NCBI GenBank assembly: GCA_032249735.1
Contig: JAVVHA010000017.1
Location: 1 to 37,709 of the forward strand
Length of the DNA: 37,709 nucleotides
Direction: 5' to 3'
DNA from: Dehalococcoidia bacterium
Lineage (GTDB): Bacteria; Chloroflexota; Dehalococcoidia; SM23-28-2; HRBIN24
A program made the position numbers and the translations under genes. Below are positions 7,761 through 16,306 of the stretch, piece after piece. How positions within the stretch are numbered: the stretch's first letter is position 1; each line of letters starts with the position of its first letter. The notes under the pieces were generated by a model. That model was not told where the DNA came from. It made no database searches and worked only from the letters and a program-made list of their open reading frames with translations.

Positions 7761-8606
7761 ATGCCCCGCTTCCTGGTGGTGGGGCACCTGGTGCAAGACC
7801 TGATGCCCGGGGGGTGGCGCCTCGGGGGGACGGCGGCCTATGCCAGCCTGACCGCTGCCCGCTTGGGCCTGGAGGCCCTGGTGGTGACTTCGGCTTCCTT
7901 CGTCCCCCAGGAGCTGGAGGGGGTCCAGATGCATGTGGTCCCGTCGCCCGTCACCACCCAGTTCCACAACATCTATGAGGGAGGCAGGAGGCGGCAGGTG
8001 GTGACGGCGCGGGCCCAACCCCTGGGCCTTCGCCACATCCCTCCTGCGTGGCGGGGAGCGGAGATCGTGCTCCTGGGGCCGGTGGTGGGGGAGGTGCCTG
8101 TGCGGCTGGCCGCCGCCTTCCCGAGGGCCTTGGTGGGTGCCTGCCTCCAGGGGTGGCTGCGCCACATCGGCCCTGGGGGAGAGGTGGGGCCGCGGCCGGC
8201 ACAGCGCTGGCGGGGGATCCAACACTTGAGGCCTTGCCAGGCCCTCTTCATCTCCGATGAAGACATCTCCTCCCAGGAGGCGGGTCCTGTCCTGGAACGT
8301 TGGGCGCAACAGGTGCCCATTGTGGCCTATACCCGTGGGGAGAGGGGGGCGGAGGTGGCCTACAAAGGCATCTGGCGCCACATCGATGCCTTCCCAGCGG
8401 TGACGGTGGACCCCACGGGAGCAGGAGACGTCTTCGCTGCTGCCTTCTTGGTAGCCCTATGGGAGGGAGCCGATGCCTTTGAGGCCGCCAGGTTTGCCTC
8501 AGCGGCCGCCTCCCTAGTGGTGGAGCGGGAGGGGCTCTTGGGGGTGCCTTGGCGGGAGCAGGTGGCCTCCCGCCTACAGTCCTACCCCGACATCGTCTGC
8601 CGCTGA
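7761..8606 (+). CDS. PfkB-family carbohydrate/nucleoside kinase, substrate unknown
   Basis: A 281-aa ribokinase-fold protein. The second PfkB signature is clear at residues 217-223 (DPTGAGD, then VFAAAFL), with Asp223 as the likely catalytic base. The N-terminus keeps a shortened sugar-binding region with LGGTAAYASLTAARLG. It is shorter than typical ribokinases (about 300 aa) and the first PfkB signature is weak, so the substrate cannot be assigned. It is the last gene of the rpmH-yidC-khpB run, beginning one base after khpB. Its 3' end overlaps the convergent speD gene by 25 bases. Confidence 0.85.
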   Translation: MPRFLVVGHLVQDLMPGGWRLGGTAAYASLTAARLGLEALVVTSASFVPQELEGVQMHVVPSPVTTQFHNIYEGGRRRQVVTARAQPLGLRHIPPAWRGAEIVLLGPVVGEVPVRLAAAFPRALVGACLQGWLRHIGPGGEVGPRPAQRWRGIQHLRPCQALFISDEDISSQEAGPVLERWAQQVPIVAYTRGERGAEVAYKGIWRHIDAFPAVTVDPTGAGDVFAAAFLVALWEGADAFEAARFASAAASLVVEREGLLGVPWREQVASRLQSYPDIVCR

Positions 8607-8980
8607 GGGGTGGCCGCCCTGGGCAGGTATTCCAGGCCCCGCGGCAGCTCCGTCACATTTATATCCTTTAGGCGGAAGCGGGCCCTCAGGTCCGTCAGCA
8701 CCGCCTGGGGATGGAAGGGGCGGCAGGAGAATACATCCACCCACACCATGCCCCGGGCGGGGAAGGTGTGGACGGCGATATGGCTCTCGGCGATCATGAC
8801 GAAGCCCGAGTAACCCCAGTCCTCAGGCACCGGGCCATTGTAGCGCACCACAGTCGGGGGATAGATGACGCTCATGCCCAGCAGAGAAGGGTAAAGCTCC
8901 AACATAGAGCGGACGACGGCCTCATCGGCCAGGAGCTCGGGGTCGCCACCATAGCCATCCACCACCAGGTGCATCTTCAC
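8582..8980 (-). CDS. speD: S-adenosylmethionine decarboxylase proenzyme (class 1B, SpeD/SpeH type)
   Basis: A 132-aa self-cleaving proenzyme making decarboxylated AdoMet for spermidine-type polyamines. Cleavage at Glu65-Ser66 within AESHIAVHTFP converts Ser66 to the pyruvoyl cofactor. His71 and Cys86 (DVFSCRPF) lie at the +5 and +20 spacing of the Thermotoga enzyme. A strong ribosome site, AGGAGGTGAAG, stands just before the ATG. It appears monocistronic. No spermidine synthase gene is in the window. Its stop lies inside the end of the convergent PfkB gene. Confidence 0.95.
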   Translation of the reverse strand: MKMHLVVDGYGGDPELLADEAVVRSMLELYPSLLGMSVIYPPTVVRYNGPVPEDWGYSGFVMIAESHIAVHTFPARGMVWVDVFSCRPFHPQAVLTDLRARFRLKDINVTELPRGLEYLPRAATPQRQTMSG

Positions 8981-9066
8981 CTCCTCCTAGCAGGGATGAA
9001 GGGCTCTGGGGGTATACCCAAGGGCCGTCCCATAGGTTAGCATGAGGCCTTCTGGGGGGCAATGCC

Positions 9067-10074
9067 TCAGGCTGCCATGTTCTGCTGCCACGGGGCCGCC
9101 AGCAGGAGGGCCTCCAGGGCCAGACGAGGGTTGACGTTGTCCTCCAAGTAGCTCAAGGTGCGGGATATGGCCTCCAAAAAGGGGGCCACCATGGCTGGGG
9201 GGACGCTAGAGGCCAGCGACTCTAGCTCATCCATCATGGTCACGTGGGAGACCAACTCCTGTGCCCCCGACTGCACTAACAGGACGTCCCGCCACCAACG
9301 TCGCCAGACCTCCAGCACCCAGGCCGGGCCCCAGGGGCCGGGCTCGGCGGCTATGGCCTGGGCCATCTCTAACCGCTGGCGCACTCCCAGCCGGGGTATG
9401 GAGGCAGCTCGATGCACCTCTTCCTGCCACCGCTGGGCCAGGGATGGGCCGGTGGCCAGGGCGATGGCCAGGCCAGGGCGGCCATGGGCTAGGCGCGCCA
9501 GGGCGTATGCTTCCGCCCGCGGGAGCCCCCGTTCCTCCAGGGCGGCGGCCAGTACGGCGGTGGGCACAGGGCACAGGGCCAGCCGATGGCAGCGAGAGCG
9601 GACTGTGGGCAACAGGCGCATCTCCCGCGCGGTGACCAGCACCAGGGTCACCTGATCTGGGGGCTCCTCCAACGTCTTCAGGAAGGCGTTCTGGGCCTCT
9701 AGGTTCATGGCATCGGCGGGGTCGACTATGGCCACCCGCATGCGCCCTTCGTAGGGCTTTAGATAGAGGGACCGCTCTAGCTCCCGCACCTGGGCTATTC
9801 GGATCTCCCTATGCCCACCTTCCACGCTCATCACCTGCACGTCGGGATGGATGCCCTGGGCGATGCGCCGACACTGGTGACAGTGGCCACAAGGCCGCTC
9901 CTTGGGGGGAGCAACGCAGTTGAGGGCCTGAGCCAGCCGCAGGGCCAGGGTCCCCTTGCCCACCTGGGGCGGCCCCACTATCAGAAATGCGTGGGGCAGG
10001 CGCCCCGCTGCCAGGTAGGCCTCGAGGGCTTGAAGGGGGCCATCATGGCCTATAAGGCCCCACCTGCCCATCAT
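9067..10074 (-). CDS. holB: DNA polymerase III subunit delta-prime
   Basis: A 335-aa clamp-loader subunit of the AAA+ family. It has a Walker A GPPQVGKGT (34-42), a zinc-binding quartet Cys53, Cys62, Cys65 and Cys68 in the delta-prime spacing, and LKTLEEPP. The SRC motif in TVRSRCHRL provides the arginine finger. Delta-prime helps open and load the sliding clamp. A longer start exists at 10089. I prefer the ATG at 10074 because it forms an ATGA overlap with the lysA stop and follows GAGGTG. It is the last gene of the lactamase-fold, lysA, holB transcript. Confidence 0.93.
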   Translation of the reverse strand: MMGRWGLIGHDGPLQALEAYLAAGRLPHAFLIVGPPQVGKGTLALRLAQALNCVAPPKERPCGHCHQCRRIAQGIHPDVQVMSVEGGHREIRIAQVRELERSLYLKPYEGRMRVAIVDPADAMNLEAQNAFLKTLEEPPDQVTLVLVTAREMRLLPTVRSRCHRLALCPVPTAVLAAALEERGLPRAEAYALARLAHGRPGLAIALATGPSLAQRWQEEVHRAASIPRLGVRQRLEMAQAIAAEPGPWGPAWVLEVWRRWWRDVLLVQSGAQELVSHVTMMDELESLASSVPPAMVAPFLEAISRTLSYLEDNVNPRLALEALLLAAPWQQNMAA

Positions 10075-11381
10075 GGCCACACCTCGCACCGCAAAAGGTC
10101 ATCATAGGTCTCGCGGCGACGCACCAGCCGTGCCTGGCCGTCCCGCACCATCACCACCGCCGGCCGAAGGGAGGCGTTGTAGTTGCTGGCCATGGCCAGG
10201 GCATAGGCCCCAGCGGCGGGCACCGCCAGGATGTCGCCAGGGCCCACCGCGGGCAGGGGGACATCCCACATGAGCACGTCTCCCGACTCGCAGAATTTGC
10301 CGGCCACGGTCACCGGGCCCGTGGGGGGGTCGAGGGGCCGGTTGGCCAGGAGGGCGCAATAGCGGGAGCCGTAAAGGGCGGGACGGATGTTGTCCCCCAT
10401 GCCCCCGTCCACGGCCACATAGCGGCGGATGCCGGGGACGTCCTTCCAGGAGCCCACCGTGTAGAGGGCCACCCCCGCCCTGGCCACTATGGCCCGCCCT
10501 GGCTCCACCACCAGGCGGGGCAAGGGGAGATGGCGGCGGTGGCAGGCATCCTGGAGGGAGCCCACGATGGCCTGGGCATAGACGGCCACCGAAGGTGGCT
10601 CGTCCTCTGGGAGGTACCGCACGGCAAAGCCACCCCCCACGCCAAGCTCCCGCAGGGATAGGCCAGGAGTGCGGGCAGCGAACTCCACCACCACCTCCAT
10701 CGCCTCTTGATAGGGCTCCACCTGGAAGATGGGGGACCCCAGGTGGAAGTGGAGCCCCACCAGGTCCAGGTAGGGGGAGGCAAGGGTGCGGGCCACCGCC
10801 TCCGCAGCTTGCCCGGTGACGATGGGGAAGCCGAACTTGCTATCTACGGTGCCGGTGGTGGTCTTGGCGTGGGTGTGAGGGTCGATGCCTGGTGACAGGC
10901 GGAGGAGGACAGGTTGGCGGCGCCCCATCTCTTGGGCCAGGCGGGACAAGAGCTCCAGCTCATAGAAGTTGTCCACCACCACCCTCCCCACCCCATACTC
11001 CAGGGCCTCCCGCAGCTCCTGGGGAGACTTGTTGTTGCCATGGAAATAGATCTTCTCCGGGGGGAAGCCCACGGCAGCCAGGAAGGCCAGCTCGCCCCCA
11101 CTGACCACGTCGGCCCCTAGGCCTTCTTGGTTTACCAGGGAGGCCAGGGCCAGGCCGATGTAGGCCTTGCAGGCGTAGATGACCAAGGTGTCCTGATGCC
11201 TGGCCTGGAACTCACGCCGGAAGGTGCGGCACATCTCCCGCAGGGTCAGCTCATCGAACACGTATAGGGGGGTGCCGAAACGGCCCACTAGCTCCACCGT
11301 GTCGCAGCCACCGATGCTCAGATGGCCGGCGTCGTTCACCTGGGCCGTAAGGGGCAGAAGGGGGAGCAGGCGCTCCAACAT
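10071..11381 (-). CDS. lysA: Diaminopimelate decarboxylase
   Basis: A 436-aa PLP enzyme (fold III barrel) that decarboxylates meso-diaminopimelate to lysine, the last step of lysine synthesis. Lys72 in YACKAYI binds PLP. Other family marks are the HGNNKS loop, SKFGFP, GLHFHLGSP, GVGGGFAVRY, VEPGRAIVA and the second active-site segment CESGDVL. The length is normal. It begins one base after the preceding lactamase-fold gene and its stop overlaps holB. It also shows that the meso-DAP branch exists in this organism. Confidence 0.97.
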   Translation of the reverse strand: MLERLLPLLPLTAQVNDAGHLSIGGCDTVELVGRFGTPLYVFDELTLREMCRTFRREFQARHQDTLVIYACKAYIGLALASLVNQEGLGADVVSGGELAFLAAVGFPPEKIYFHGNNKSPQELREALEYGVGRVVVDNFYELELLSRLAQEMGRRQPVLLRLSPGIDPHTHAKTTTGTVDSKFGFPIVTGQAAEAVARTLASPYLDLVGLHFHLGSPIFQVEPYQEAMEVVVEFAARTPGLSLRELGVGGGFAVRYLPEDEPPSVAVYAQAIVGSLQDACHRRHLPLPRLVVEPGRAIVARAGVALYTVGSWKDVPGIRRYVAVDGGMGDNIRPALYGSRYCALLANRPLDPPTGPVTVAGKFCESGDVLMWDVPLPAVGPGDILAVPAAGAYALAMASNYNASLRPAVVMVRDGQARLVRRRETYDDLLRCEVWP

Positions 11382-11382
11382 G

Positions 11383-12309
11383 TCAGGCCAGTACGAATCG
11401 GGGCTCCGCCCCGGGCAAGCGGCGGACCTTGCCCTCTTGCTCCAACTTGTGCAGGTGGGCCTCCACCTGCCTGCGGGCCATAGGGATGATGCGCCGGTCC
11501 AGCTCGGGGTATATAGCTCCCAACAGGGCGTTCACCGTGTCTTTGCCCTGGGCCAGAAGCCCCAGCACTTGCCTCTCCCGCTCGTGGCGATGGTCAATGA
11601 GCTCCTGGATCTTATGGGCCACATCTCGCACTGGGGGGCCATGGCCAGGCAGGAGGAGGGAGGCCCCAAGGCCCTTAAGCCGCTCCAGGGAGCGGAGGTA
11701 GAGGGCCATATCGCCATAAGGGGGAGGGGAGACGGCCACCGTCCCCAGGCCCAACACGGTGTCGCCTGTGAAGAGCACCCCCTCCTCCCGCAGAAGCAGG
11801 CAAAGGGAGCCCATGGTGTGCCCTGGGGTGTGAACGGCCTCTAGAGCGAGGCCCCCTATCCGCACCACCTGCTCATCTTGCAAAGGGCCTGCGCCCTGGG
11901 CGGCCTGGGCGGCGTCGCGACGGAAGCGCAGAGCGCGCTCTCGCAGCTCCCCTGCCTCCTCTGGCACATCTACATCCTGGGGTATGTCGTCCTGCCAACG
12001 CCGCAAGAAGGTCACCTCCTGGGGGTGGAGGAGGACCTGGGCCCCCGTGGCCTCGGCCAGACGGTGGGCGCCGCTGGCGTGGTCGAAGTGGTGGTGGGTC
12101 AGGACGATGTACCTGAGACGTAGGCCCGGGAATCGCTCCAGGTAGGCAAGCCTCTGCCTCACCGAATCATCGTCGCTGAAGCCGCTATCGATGAGGGCTC
12201 CCTCATCGCCGTCCCACACCAGGTAGACATTGGGGGCCAGGGGGCCGGTGTAGAAGGCCGGGCGGGCGGGCAGGGAATAAACGTGGTCGCTCACTTGCTG
12301 AGGTTCCAA
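11383..12309 (-). CDS. MBL-fold metallo-hydrolase, LACTB2-like, with C-terminal winged helix
   Basis: A 308-aa protein if started at TTG 12309. The metal motif HHHFDH (72-77) is followed by HTPGHTMGSLC, FTGDTVLG and PGHGPPV, the full metallo-beta-lactamase set. A C-terminal winged-helix region (HERERQVLGLLAQGKDTVNA, later ARRQVEAHLHKLEQEGKV) is as in LACTB2-type proteins, which can act as RNases or thioesterases; the substrate here is unknown. The frame continues to 12468, overlapping the divergent gene. TTG 12309 is preferred because AGGAGG lies nine bases upstream. It leads the operon with lysA and holB. Confidence 0.85.
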   Translation of the reverse strand: MEPQQVSDHVYSLPARPAFYTGPLAPNVYLVWDGDEGALIDSGFSDDDSVRQRLAYLERFPGLRLRYIVLTHHHFDHASGAHRLAEATGAQVLLHPQEVTFLRRWQDDIPQDVDVPEEAGELRERALRFRRDAAQAAQGAGPLQDEQVVRIGGLALEAVHTPGHTMGSLCLLLREEGVLFTGDTVLGLGTVAVSPPPYGDMALYLRSLERLKGLGASLLLPGHGPPVRDVAHKIQELIDHRHERERQVLGLLAQGKDTVNALLGAIYPELDRRIIPMARRQVEAHLHKLEQEGKVRRLPGAEPRFVLA

Positions 12310-12375
12310 GTCCCGGTTCCTCCTTTCCTCACCAAGTGGGAATGATATCATAGGGCTTAGAGCGGGGGAAACGTC

Positions 12376-13017
12376 GTGCGGATCTTGGAGGATGGCGCCC
12401 TGCGGCTTTTTTGGCTGGGCCCTCTGGGCCCCTTCGCCAACAACGCCTTCGTGATAGCCGATGCCCACTCCCGTGAGGCCCTGGTGGTGGACATGCCCGC
12501 TGGCTCAGAGGAGGTGGTGAAGGCCATCCAGGGCCTAACGGTGCGGGGCATCCTCATCACCCACACCCATCACGACCACTGGCTGGGCTACGAGGTGGTC
12601 AAGGGGGCCACCGGCGCTCCTGTCTATTGCCATCCTGCCGAGGAACGCATGCCCAGGGAGAGGGTGGACCTGCCGCTGGAGGACGGCCAGGAGCTAGCAG
12701 TGGGCACCATCAAGGTGAGGGTCATCCATACCCCGGGGCACACCCCGGGCAGCTGCTGCTTCCTGGTGGGGCGCTACCTCATCTCCGGCGATACCCTCTT
12801 CCCTGGCGGGCCGGGCCGCACCGAGACGCCCCAGGACCTACGGCAGATCATCGCCTCCATCACCCAAAAGCTGTACGTGCTGCCCGACGAGACACTAGTG
12901 CTGCCAGGCCATGGCGATGCCACCACCATCGGCAAGTCCAAGGCCGAGTATGCCGTGTTCGCCTCTCGCCCCCACCCCTCCGACCTGTGTGGCGACGTGC
13001 TGTGGGAGTCGTCCTGA
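12376..13017 (+). CDS. MBL-fold hydrolase, glyoxalase II-like
   Basis: A 213-aa single-domain metallo-beta-lactamase-fold protein starting at GTG 12376. It carries HTHHDH (63-68), HTPGHTPGSCC, ISGDTLFPGGPGR and LPGHGDATTI, a two-metal site typical of the glyoxalase II and related thioesterase/persulfide-dioxygenase group. The usual C-terminal helical domain of true glyoxalase II is missing, so the substrate is not assigned. It is divergent from the other MBL gene, whose preferred start is only 66 bases away. Its stop is one base before ribE, so it is probably co-transcribed with the riboflavin genes. Confidence 0.85.
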   Translation: MRILEDGALRLFWLGPLGPFANNAFVIADAHSREALVVDMPAGSEEVVKAIQGLTVRGILITHTHHDHWLGYEVVKGATGAPVYCHPAEERMPRERVDLPLEDGQELAVGTIKVRVIHTPGHTPGSCCFLVGRYLISGDTLFPGGPGRTETPQDLRQIIASITQKLYVLPDETLVLPGHGDATTIGKSKAEYAVFASRPHPSDLCGDVLWESS

Positions 13018-13018
13018 A

Positions 13019-13624
13019 ATGGGCATCTTTACCGGCATCATAGAGGAGGTGGGGCAGGTACTGGAGGCCGAGAAGGGGCGTCTGCGCATCCAGGCCCACA
13101 CGTGTCTGGAGGGGACACGGCTGGGCGACTCCATCGCTGTCAACGGCGTGGACCTAACGGTGGCCGAGATGGACTCCCGCTCCTTCACTTTCTGGGTCAT
13201 GCCCGAGACCTACCGTCGCACCAACCTCTCGGACCTCTCCCCTGGCGACCTGGTGAACCTGGAGCGGGCCCTCACCCCCACCTCCCGCCTCTCGGGCCAT
13301 CTGGTGCGAGGGGTGGTGGAGGCCACAGGGGTGCTCCTCTCCCTGCAGCCTGAGGAAGATGCCGTCATCGCCCGCTACGGGGCGCCGCCGGAGATCATGC
13401 GCTATGTGGTGGTCAAGGGCCCTATCGCTGTGGACGGCGTGAGCCTGACGGTCATCGACCGGGGCCGCGATTGGTTTGCCGTCTCCCTGGTGCGTTACAC
13501 TCAGGAGCACACCAACTTGGTGAAACGGCGCCCAGGGCAGCGGGTCAACCTGGAGACGGACATCTTGGCCCGCTACCTGGAGCAGCTGCTGATGGAGAGG
13601 GGTGACCGCGGGGAGTGCCCGTAA
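13019..13624 (+). CDS. ribE: Riboflavin synthase (alpha subunit)
   Basis: A 201-aa enzyme that dismutates two 6,7-dimethyl-8-ribityllumazine molecules to riboflavin. It has two tandem lumazine-binding barrels: residues 1 to about 95 (MGIFTGIIEEVGQV, then NGVDLTV) and about 96-190 (SGHLVRGVVEATG, then VDGVSLTV). The duplicated xxGVxLTV segments are diagnostic. The frame extends upstream to 12911, but the family start MGIFTGI fixes the ATG at 13019, one base after the MBL gene stop. No FMN riboswitch signature is visible upstream. Confidence 0.95.
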   Translation: MGIFTGIIEEVGQVLEAEKGRLRIQAHTCLEGTRLGDSIAVNGVDLTVAEMDSRSFTFWVMPETYRRTNLSDLSPGDLVNLERALTPTSRLSGHLVRGVVEATGVLLSLQPEEDAVIARYGAPPEIMRYVVVKGPIAVDGVSLTVIDRGRDWFAVSLVRYTQEHTNLVKRRPGQRVNLETDILARYLEQLLMERGDRGECP

Positions 13625-13654
13625 GGCGTATAATCGGAACCGACGGAGGGTAAG

Positions 13655-14908
13655 GTGCAGAGAGATGCAGAGGTGTCCCCGGGCGGAGGTGATGAGGGGT
13701 TGGGCCTAGCAACGGTAGAGGAGGCCATCAGCGAGTATAAGGAAGGCCGGTTCGTCATCATCCTGGACGACGAGGAGCGGGAGAACGAGGGCGATCTAAC
13801 CATCCCTGCCCAGTTTGTGACCCCTGAGCACATCGCCTTCATGCTGCAACATACCAGTGGCATCATCTGCGTGTCCATGACGGGGGAGAGGTTGGACCAG
13901 CTGGGCATCCCCATGATGGTCAGCAACAACACCTCCCGCCACGGCACGGCCTTCACGGTGTCCGTGGACGCCCGCTACGGTATCACCACCGGCGTCTCTG
14001 CCCACGACCGTGCGGAGACGGTGAGGGTGCTCATCGACCCCAAGACACGGCCCGATGACCTGGTCATGCCTGGGCACGTATACCCCCTGCGGGCGCGGGA
14101 GGGAGGGGTGCTGGTGCGGGCCGGACATACGGAGGCGGTGGTGGACCTGTGCCGCCTGGCCGGCCTCTACCCTGCTGGCGTCCTCAGCGAGCTGATGAAC
14201 CGGGACGGCACCATGATGCGTTGGCCCCGCATCGCGCGCTTCGCCCGCCGCCACGGCATCAAGGTCATCACCATCAACCAGCTTATTCGCTACCGTATGC
14301 AGCGGGAACGGCTGGTGGAGAGGGTGGCGGAAGCCCGTCTTCCCACCCCCTACGGCGAGTTTCGCCTCATCGCCTATCGCTCTTCGGTGGATGCCAACGA
14401 ACACGTGGCCCTGGTAATGGGGGAGATATCTCCCCATGAGCCGGTGCTGGTGCGGGTGCACAGCCAGTGCGTCACCGGGGACGTGTTCGGTAGCCTTCGG
14501 TGCGATTGCGGCCAGCAGGTGCAGTTGGCCCTGGAGCGCATCGCTCAGGAGGGCAAGGGGGTCTTCCTCTACATGCGCCAGGAAGGGAGAGGCATCGGCC
14601 TGTGCAACAAGGTGCGGGCCTATTCCCTGCAGGACAGCCACGGCCTGGACACGGTGGAGGCTAATCTCGCCCTGGGGTTCCCACCGGACCGGCGCGACTA
14701 TGGCATAGGCATGCAGATCCTGGTGGACCTGGGGGTGCGCAAGATGCGTCTGCTCACCAACAACCCCAGCAAGCGGGCAGGGCTGGAGGGCTACGGGCTA
14801 GAGATCGTGGAGCGGGTTCCCATCGTGGCCCCTCCCAATCCCCATAACCGCCGCTACCTGGAGACTAAGCGCGATAAGCTGGGCCACCTCATCGACATCC
14901 CGTTGTGA
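13655..14908 (+). CDS. ribBA: Bifunctional 3,4-dihydroxy-2-butanone 4-phosphate synthase / GTP cyclohydrolase II
   Basis: A 417-aa fusion supplying both precursors of riboflavin. The N-terminal DHBP synthase half has DDEERENEGDL (38-48), RHGTAFTVSVDA, TGVSAHDRAET and GHTEAVVDL. The C-terminal GTP cyclohydrolase II half has the zinc cysteines 272, 283 and 285 (C-x10-C-x-C), RQEGRGIG and LLTNNPSKRAGL. All key residues are present in both halves, so both activities are expected. GTG 13655 is preceded by GGAGGG a few bases upstream. A TATAAT at 13629 lies in the short gap after ribE but has no convincing -35 box. Confidence 0.97.
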   Translation: MQRDAEVSPGGGDEGLGLATVEEAISEYKEGRFVIILDDEERENEGDLTIPAQFVTPEHIAFMLQHTSGIICVSMTGERLDQLGIPMMVSNNTSRHGTAFTVSVDARYGITTGVSAHDRAETVRVLIDPKTRPDDLVMPGHVYPLRAREGGVLVRAGHTEAVVDLCRLAGLYPAGVLSELMNRDGTMMRWPRIARFARRHGIKVITINQLIRYRMQRERLVERVAEARLPTPYGEFRLIAYRSSVDANEHVALVMGEISPHEPVLVRVHSQCVTGDVFGSLRCDCGQQVQLALERIAQEGKGVFLYMRQEGRGIGLCNKVRAYSLQDSHGLDTVEANLALGFPPDRRDYGIGMQILVDLGVRKMRLLTNNPSKRAGLEGYGLEIVERVPIVAPPNPHNRRYLETKRDKLGHLIDIPL

Positions 14909-14918
14909 GGAGGGGGCT

Positions 14919-15413
14919 GTGAGGGCCGTCTGGCGGGGGCGTTGCGATGGCCGGGGCCTCTCCTTCGCCGTGGCAGTGGCCCGCTTCAACGAGGAGGTGA
15001 CCACCCGCCTGCTGGAGGGGGCCCTCCAAGCGTTTAAGGAACGCGGGGCGGAGACGGTGGACGTGGTCTGGGTGCCGGGTTCCCTGGAGCTGCCAGTGGC
15101 CGCCAAGTGGTTGGCAGCTAGCGGCCGCTATCACGCCATCGTGGCCTTGGGGTGTGTCATCCGACACGAGACCCGCCACTTCGACCTGGTCATAACAGGG
15201 GCCACCCATGGCTTAGTTCAAGTGGCGGTGGAGACGGGGGTGCCTGTGCTCCACGGGATCTTGGCCTGTTATACCAAAGAGCAGGCCCTGGACCGGGCCG
15301 GCGGCCCCAGGGGCAACAAAGGATATGAGGTAGCCCTTCAGGCCATGGAGATGGCCAGCCTTATGCGCTCCCTATCTGCTGCTACCCCCTCCTTGCCTCA
15401 GGAGGGTGGTTAG
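14919..15413 (+). CDS. ribH: 6,7-dimethyl-8-ribityllumazine synthase
   Basis: A 164-aa enzyme joining 5-amino-6-ribitylaminouracil and dihydroxybutanone phosphate. It shows ARFNEEVTTRLLEGA, WVPGSLELPVAA, the ALGCVIRHETRHFD segment with catalytic His87, and GVPVLHGILAC. The GTG start at 14919 lies ten bases after the ribBA stop, with GGAGGGGG as ribosome site. The usual closing region is followed by a slightly longer C-terminal tail. With ribE and ribBA it gives the late riboflavin pathway; ribD is not in the window. Confidence 0.96.
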   Translation: MRAVWRGRCDGRGLSFAVAVARFNEEVTTRLLEGALQAFKERGAETVDVVWVPGSLELPVAAKWLAASGRYHAIVALGCVIRHETRHFDLVITGATHGLVQVAVETGVPVLHGILACYTKEQALDRAGGPRGNKGYEVALQAMEMASLMRSLSAATPSLPQEGG

Positions 15414-15439
15414 GCTAGCCTTTTCCTTGCGAGCCGTCC

Positions 15440-16306
15440 ATGGAGCAGGAGAGGCATCAGCCCACATCCCATTACTACGTCTCGCAGCGGCTACGTCTCC
15501 ATTACGTGCGCTGGGGCGATGGTCACCGCCCTCCCCTATTCCTTATCCACGGCAGCCTAGACCACTGTCGGAGCTGGGACCTGGTGGCCCAGGCCCTCAT
15601 GGACCGCTACACCATCTATGCCCCCGACCTAAGGGGCCATGGCGATTCTGATTGGGCCATCGGCGGCACCTACAGCTTTCCCGAGTTCGTCCTGGACATC
15701 GCTGCCCTGGCGGACACCGTGGATCGCGACCCCATCGTCATCATCGGCCACTCCTTGGGAGGGGGCATAGCCCTACAGTATGCGGGGATCTTCCCCCAGC
15801 GGGTGGCCAAGGTGGTCTCCATCGAGGGGTGGGGACCGCCAGTCATCGATAACCCCCCAGCCCATGTGCGCATGCGTCAATGGATCGAGCAGATGAGGGA
15901 GCTGGAGCGGCGCCAGCCCCGGCGCTATCCTACCCTGGAGGACGCCGTGCGCCGCATGAAAGAGGCCAATCCCCACCTCACCGATGAGATGGCCCGCCAC
16001 CTGACTATCCACGGGGTGCGACGCAACGAGGACGGCACCTACTCCTGGAAGTTCGACAACTACATGCGCCAGCGCTCACCCTACGGCTTCAACCTGGCCG
16101 ATGCCCAGGACATCTGGGCCCAGATCACCGCACCCGTCCTCCTAGTCAAGGGGGCCGAGAGCTGGGCCCCCGACCCCGCCAAGGATGGCCGCACCAAGGT
16201 CATCCGCAACGCCCGTTCGGTCATCATCGAGGGGGCGGGCCACTGGGTCCATCACGACCAGCTCGAGCGCTTTTTGCAGGTGGTCAACGAATTCCTGGGG
16301 AGCTGA
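15440..16306 (+). CDS. Alpha/beta-fold hydrolase
   Basis: A 288-aa hydrolase. The core shows the oxyanion-hole segment FLIHGSLDHCRSW, the DLRGHGDSD strand-loop, the nucleophile elbow GHSLGG with Ser105, and the catalytic histidine in EGAGHWVHHDQ near the C-terminus. The middle cap region is rich in charged helices. The family covers esterases, lipases, epoxide hydrolases and C-C hydrolases, and nothing here decides the substrate. It follows ribH by 26 bases without a clear ribosome site, and its stop overlaps the probable CTG start of the DUF488 gene. Confidence 0.88.
   Translation: MEQERHQPTSHYYVSQRLRLHYVRWGDGHRPPLFLIHGSLDHCRSWDLVAQALMDRYTIYAPDLRGHGDSDWAIGGTYSFPEFVLDIAALADTVDRDPIVIIGHSLGGGIALQYAGIFPQRVAKVVSIEGWGPPVIDNPPAHVRMRQWIEQMRELERRQPRRYPTLEDAVRRMKEANPHLTDEMARHLTIHGVRRNEDGTYSWKFDNYMRQRSPYGFNLADAQDIWAQITAPVLLVKGAESWAPDPAKDGRTKVIRNARSVIIEGAGHWVHHDQLERFLQVVNEFLGS

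Noticed and set aside
7716-8381. A 221-aa open frame on the minus strand opposite the PfkB gene
   Set aside because: The translation is His/Pro/Arg-rich with no recognisable domain; the plus-strand kinase explains the region.
12342-12351. ATGATATCAT palindrome as a firm promoter for either MBL gene
   Set aside because: Both strands give a -10-like hexamer (TATGAT, TATCAT), but neither has a recognisable -35 box. It is reported only as a finding, not as an annotated site.
12969-13018. FMN riboswitch upstream of ribE
   Set aside because: The region is the coding end of the MBL gene with one base to ribE; no conserved RFN pairing segments are seen.
13625-13654. TATAAT at 13629-13634 as an internal promoter before ribBA
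   Set aside because: No acceptable -35 box at 16-18 bases and no TGn extension; left as a coincidence in a short intergenic gap.
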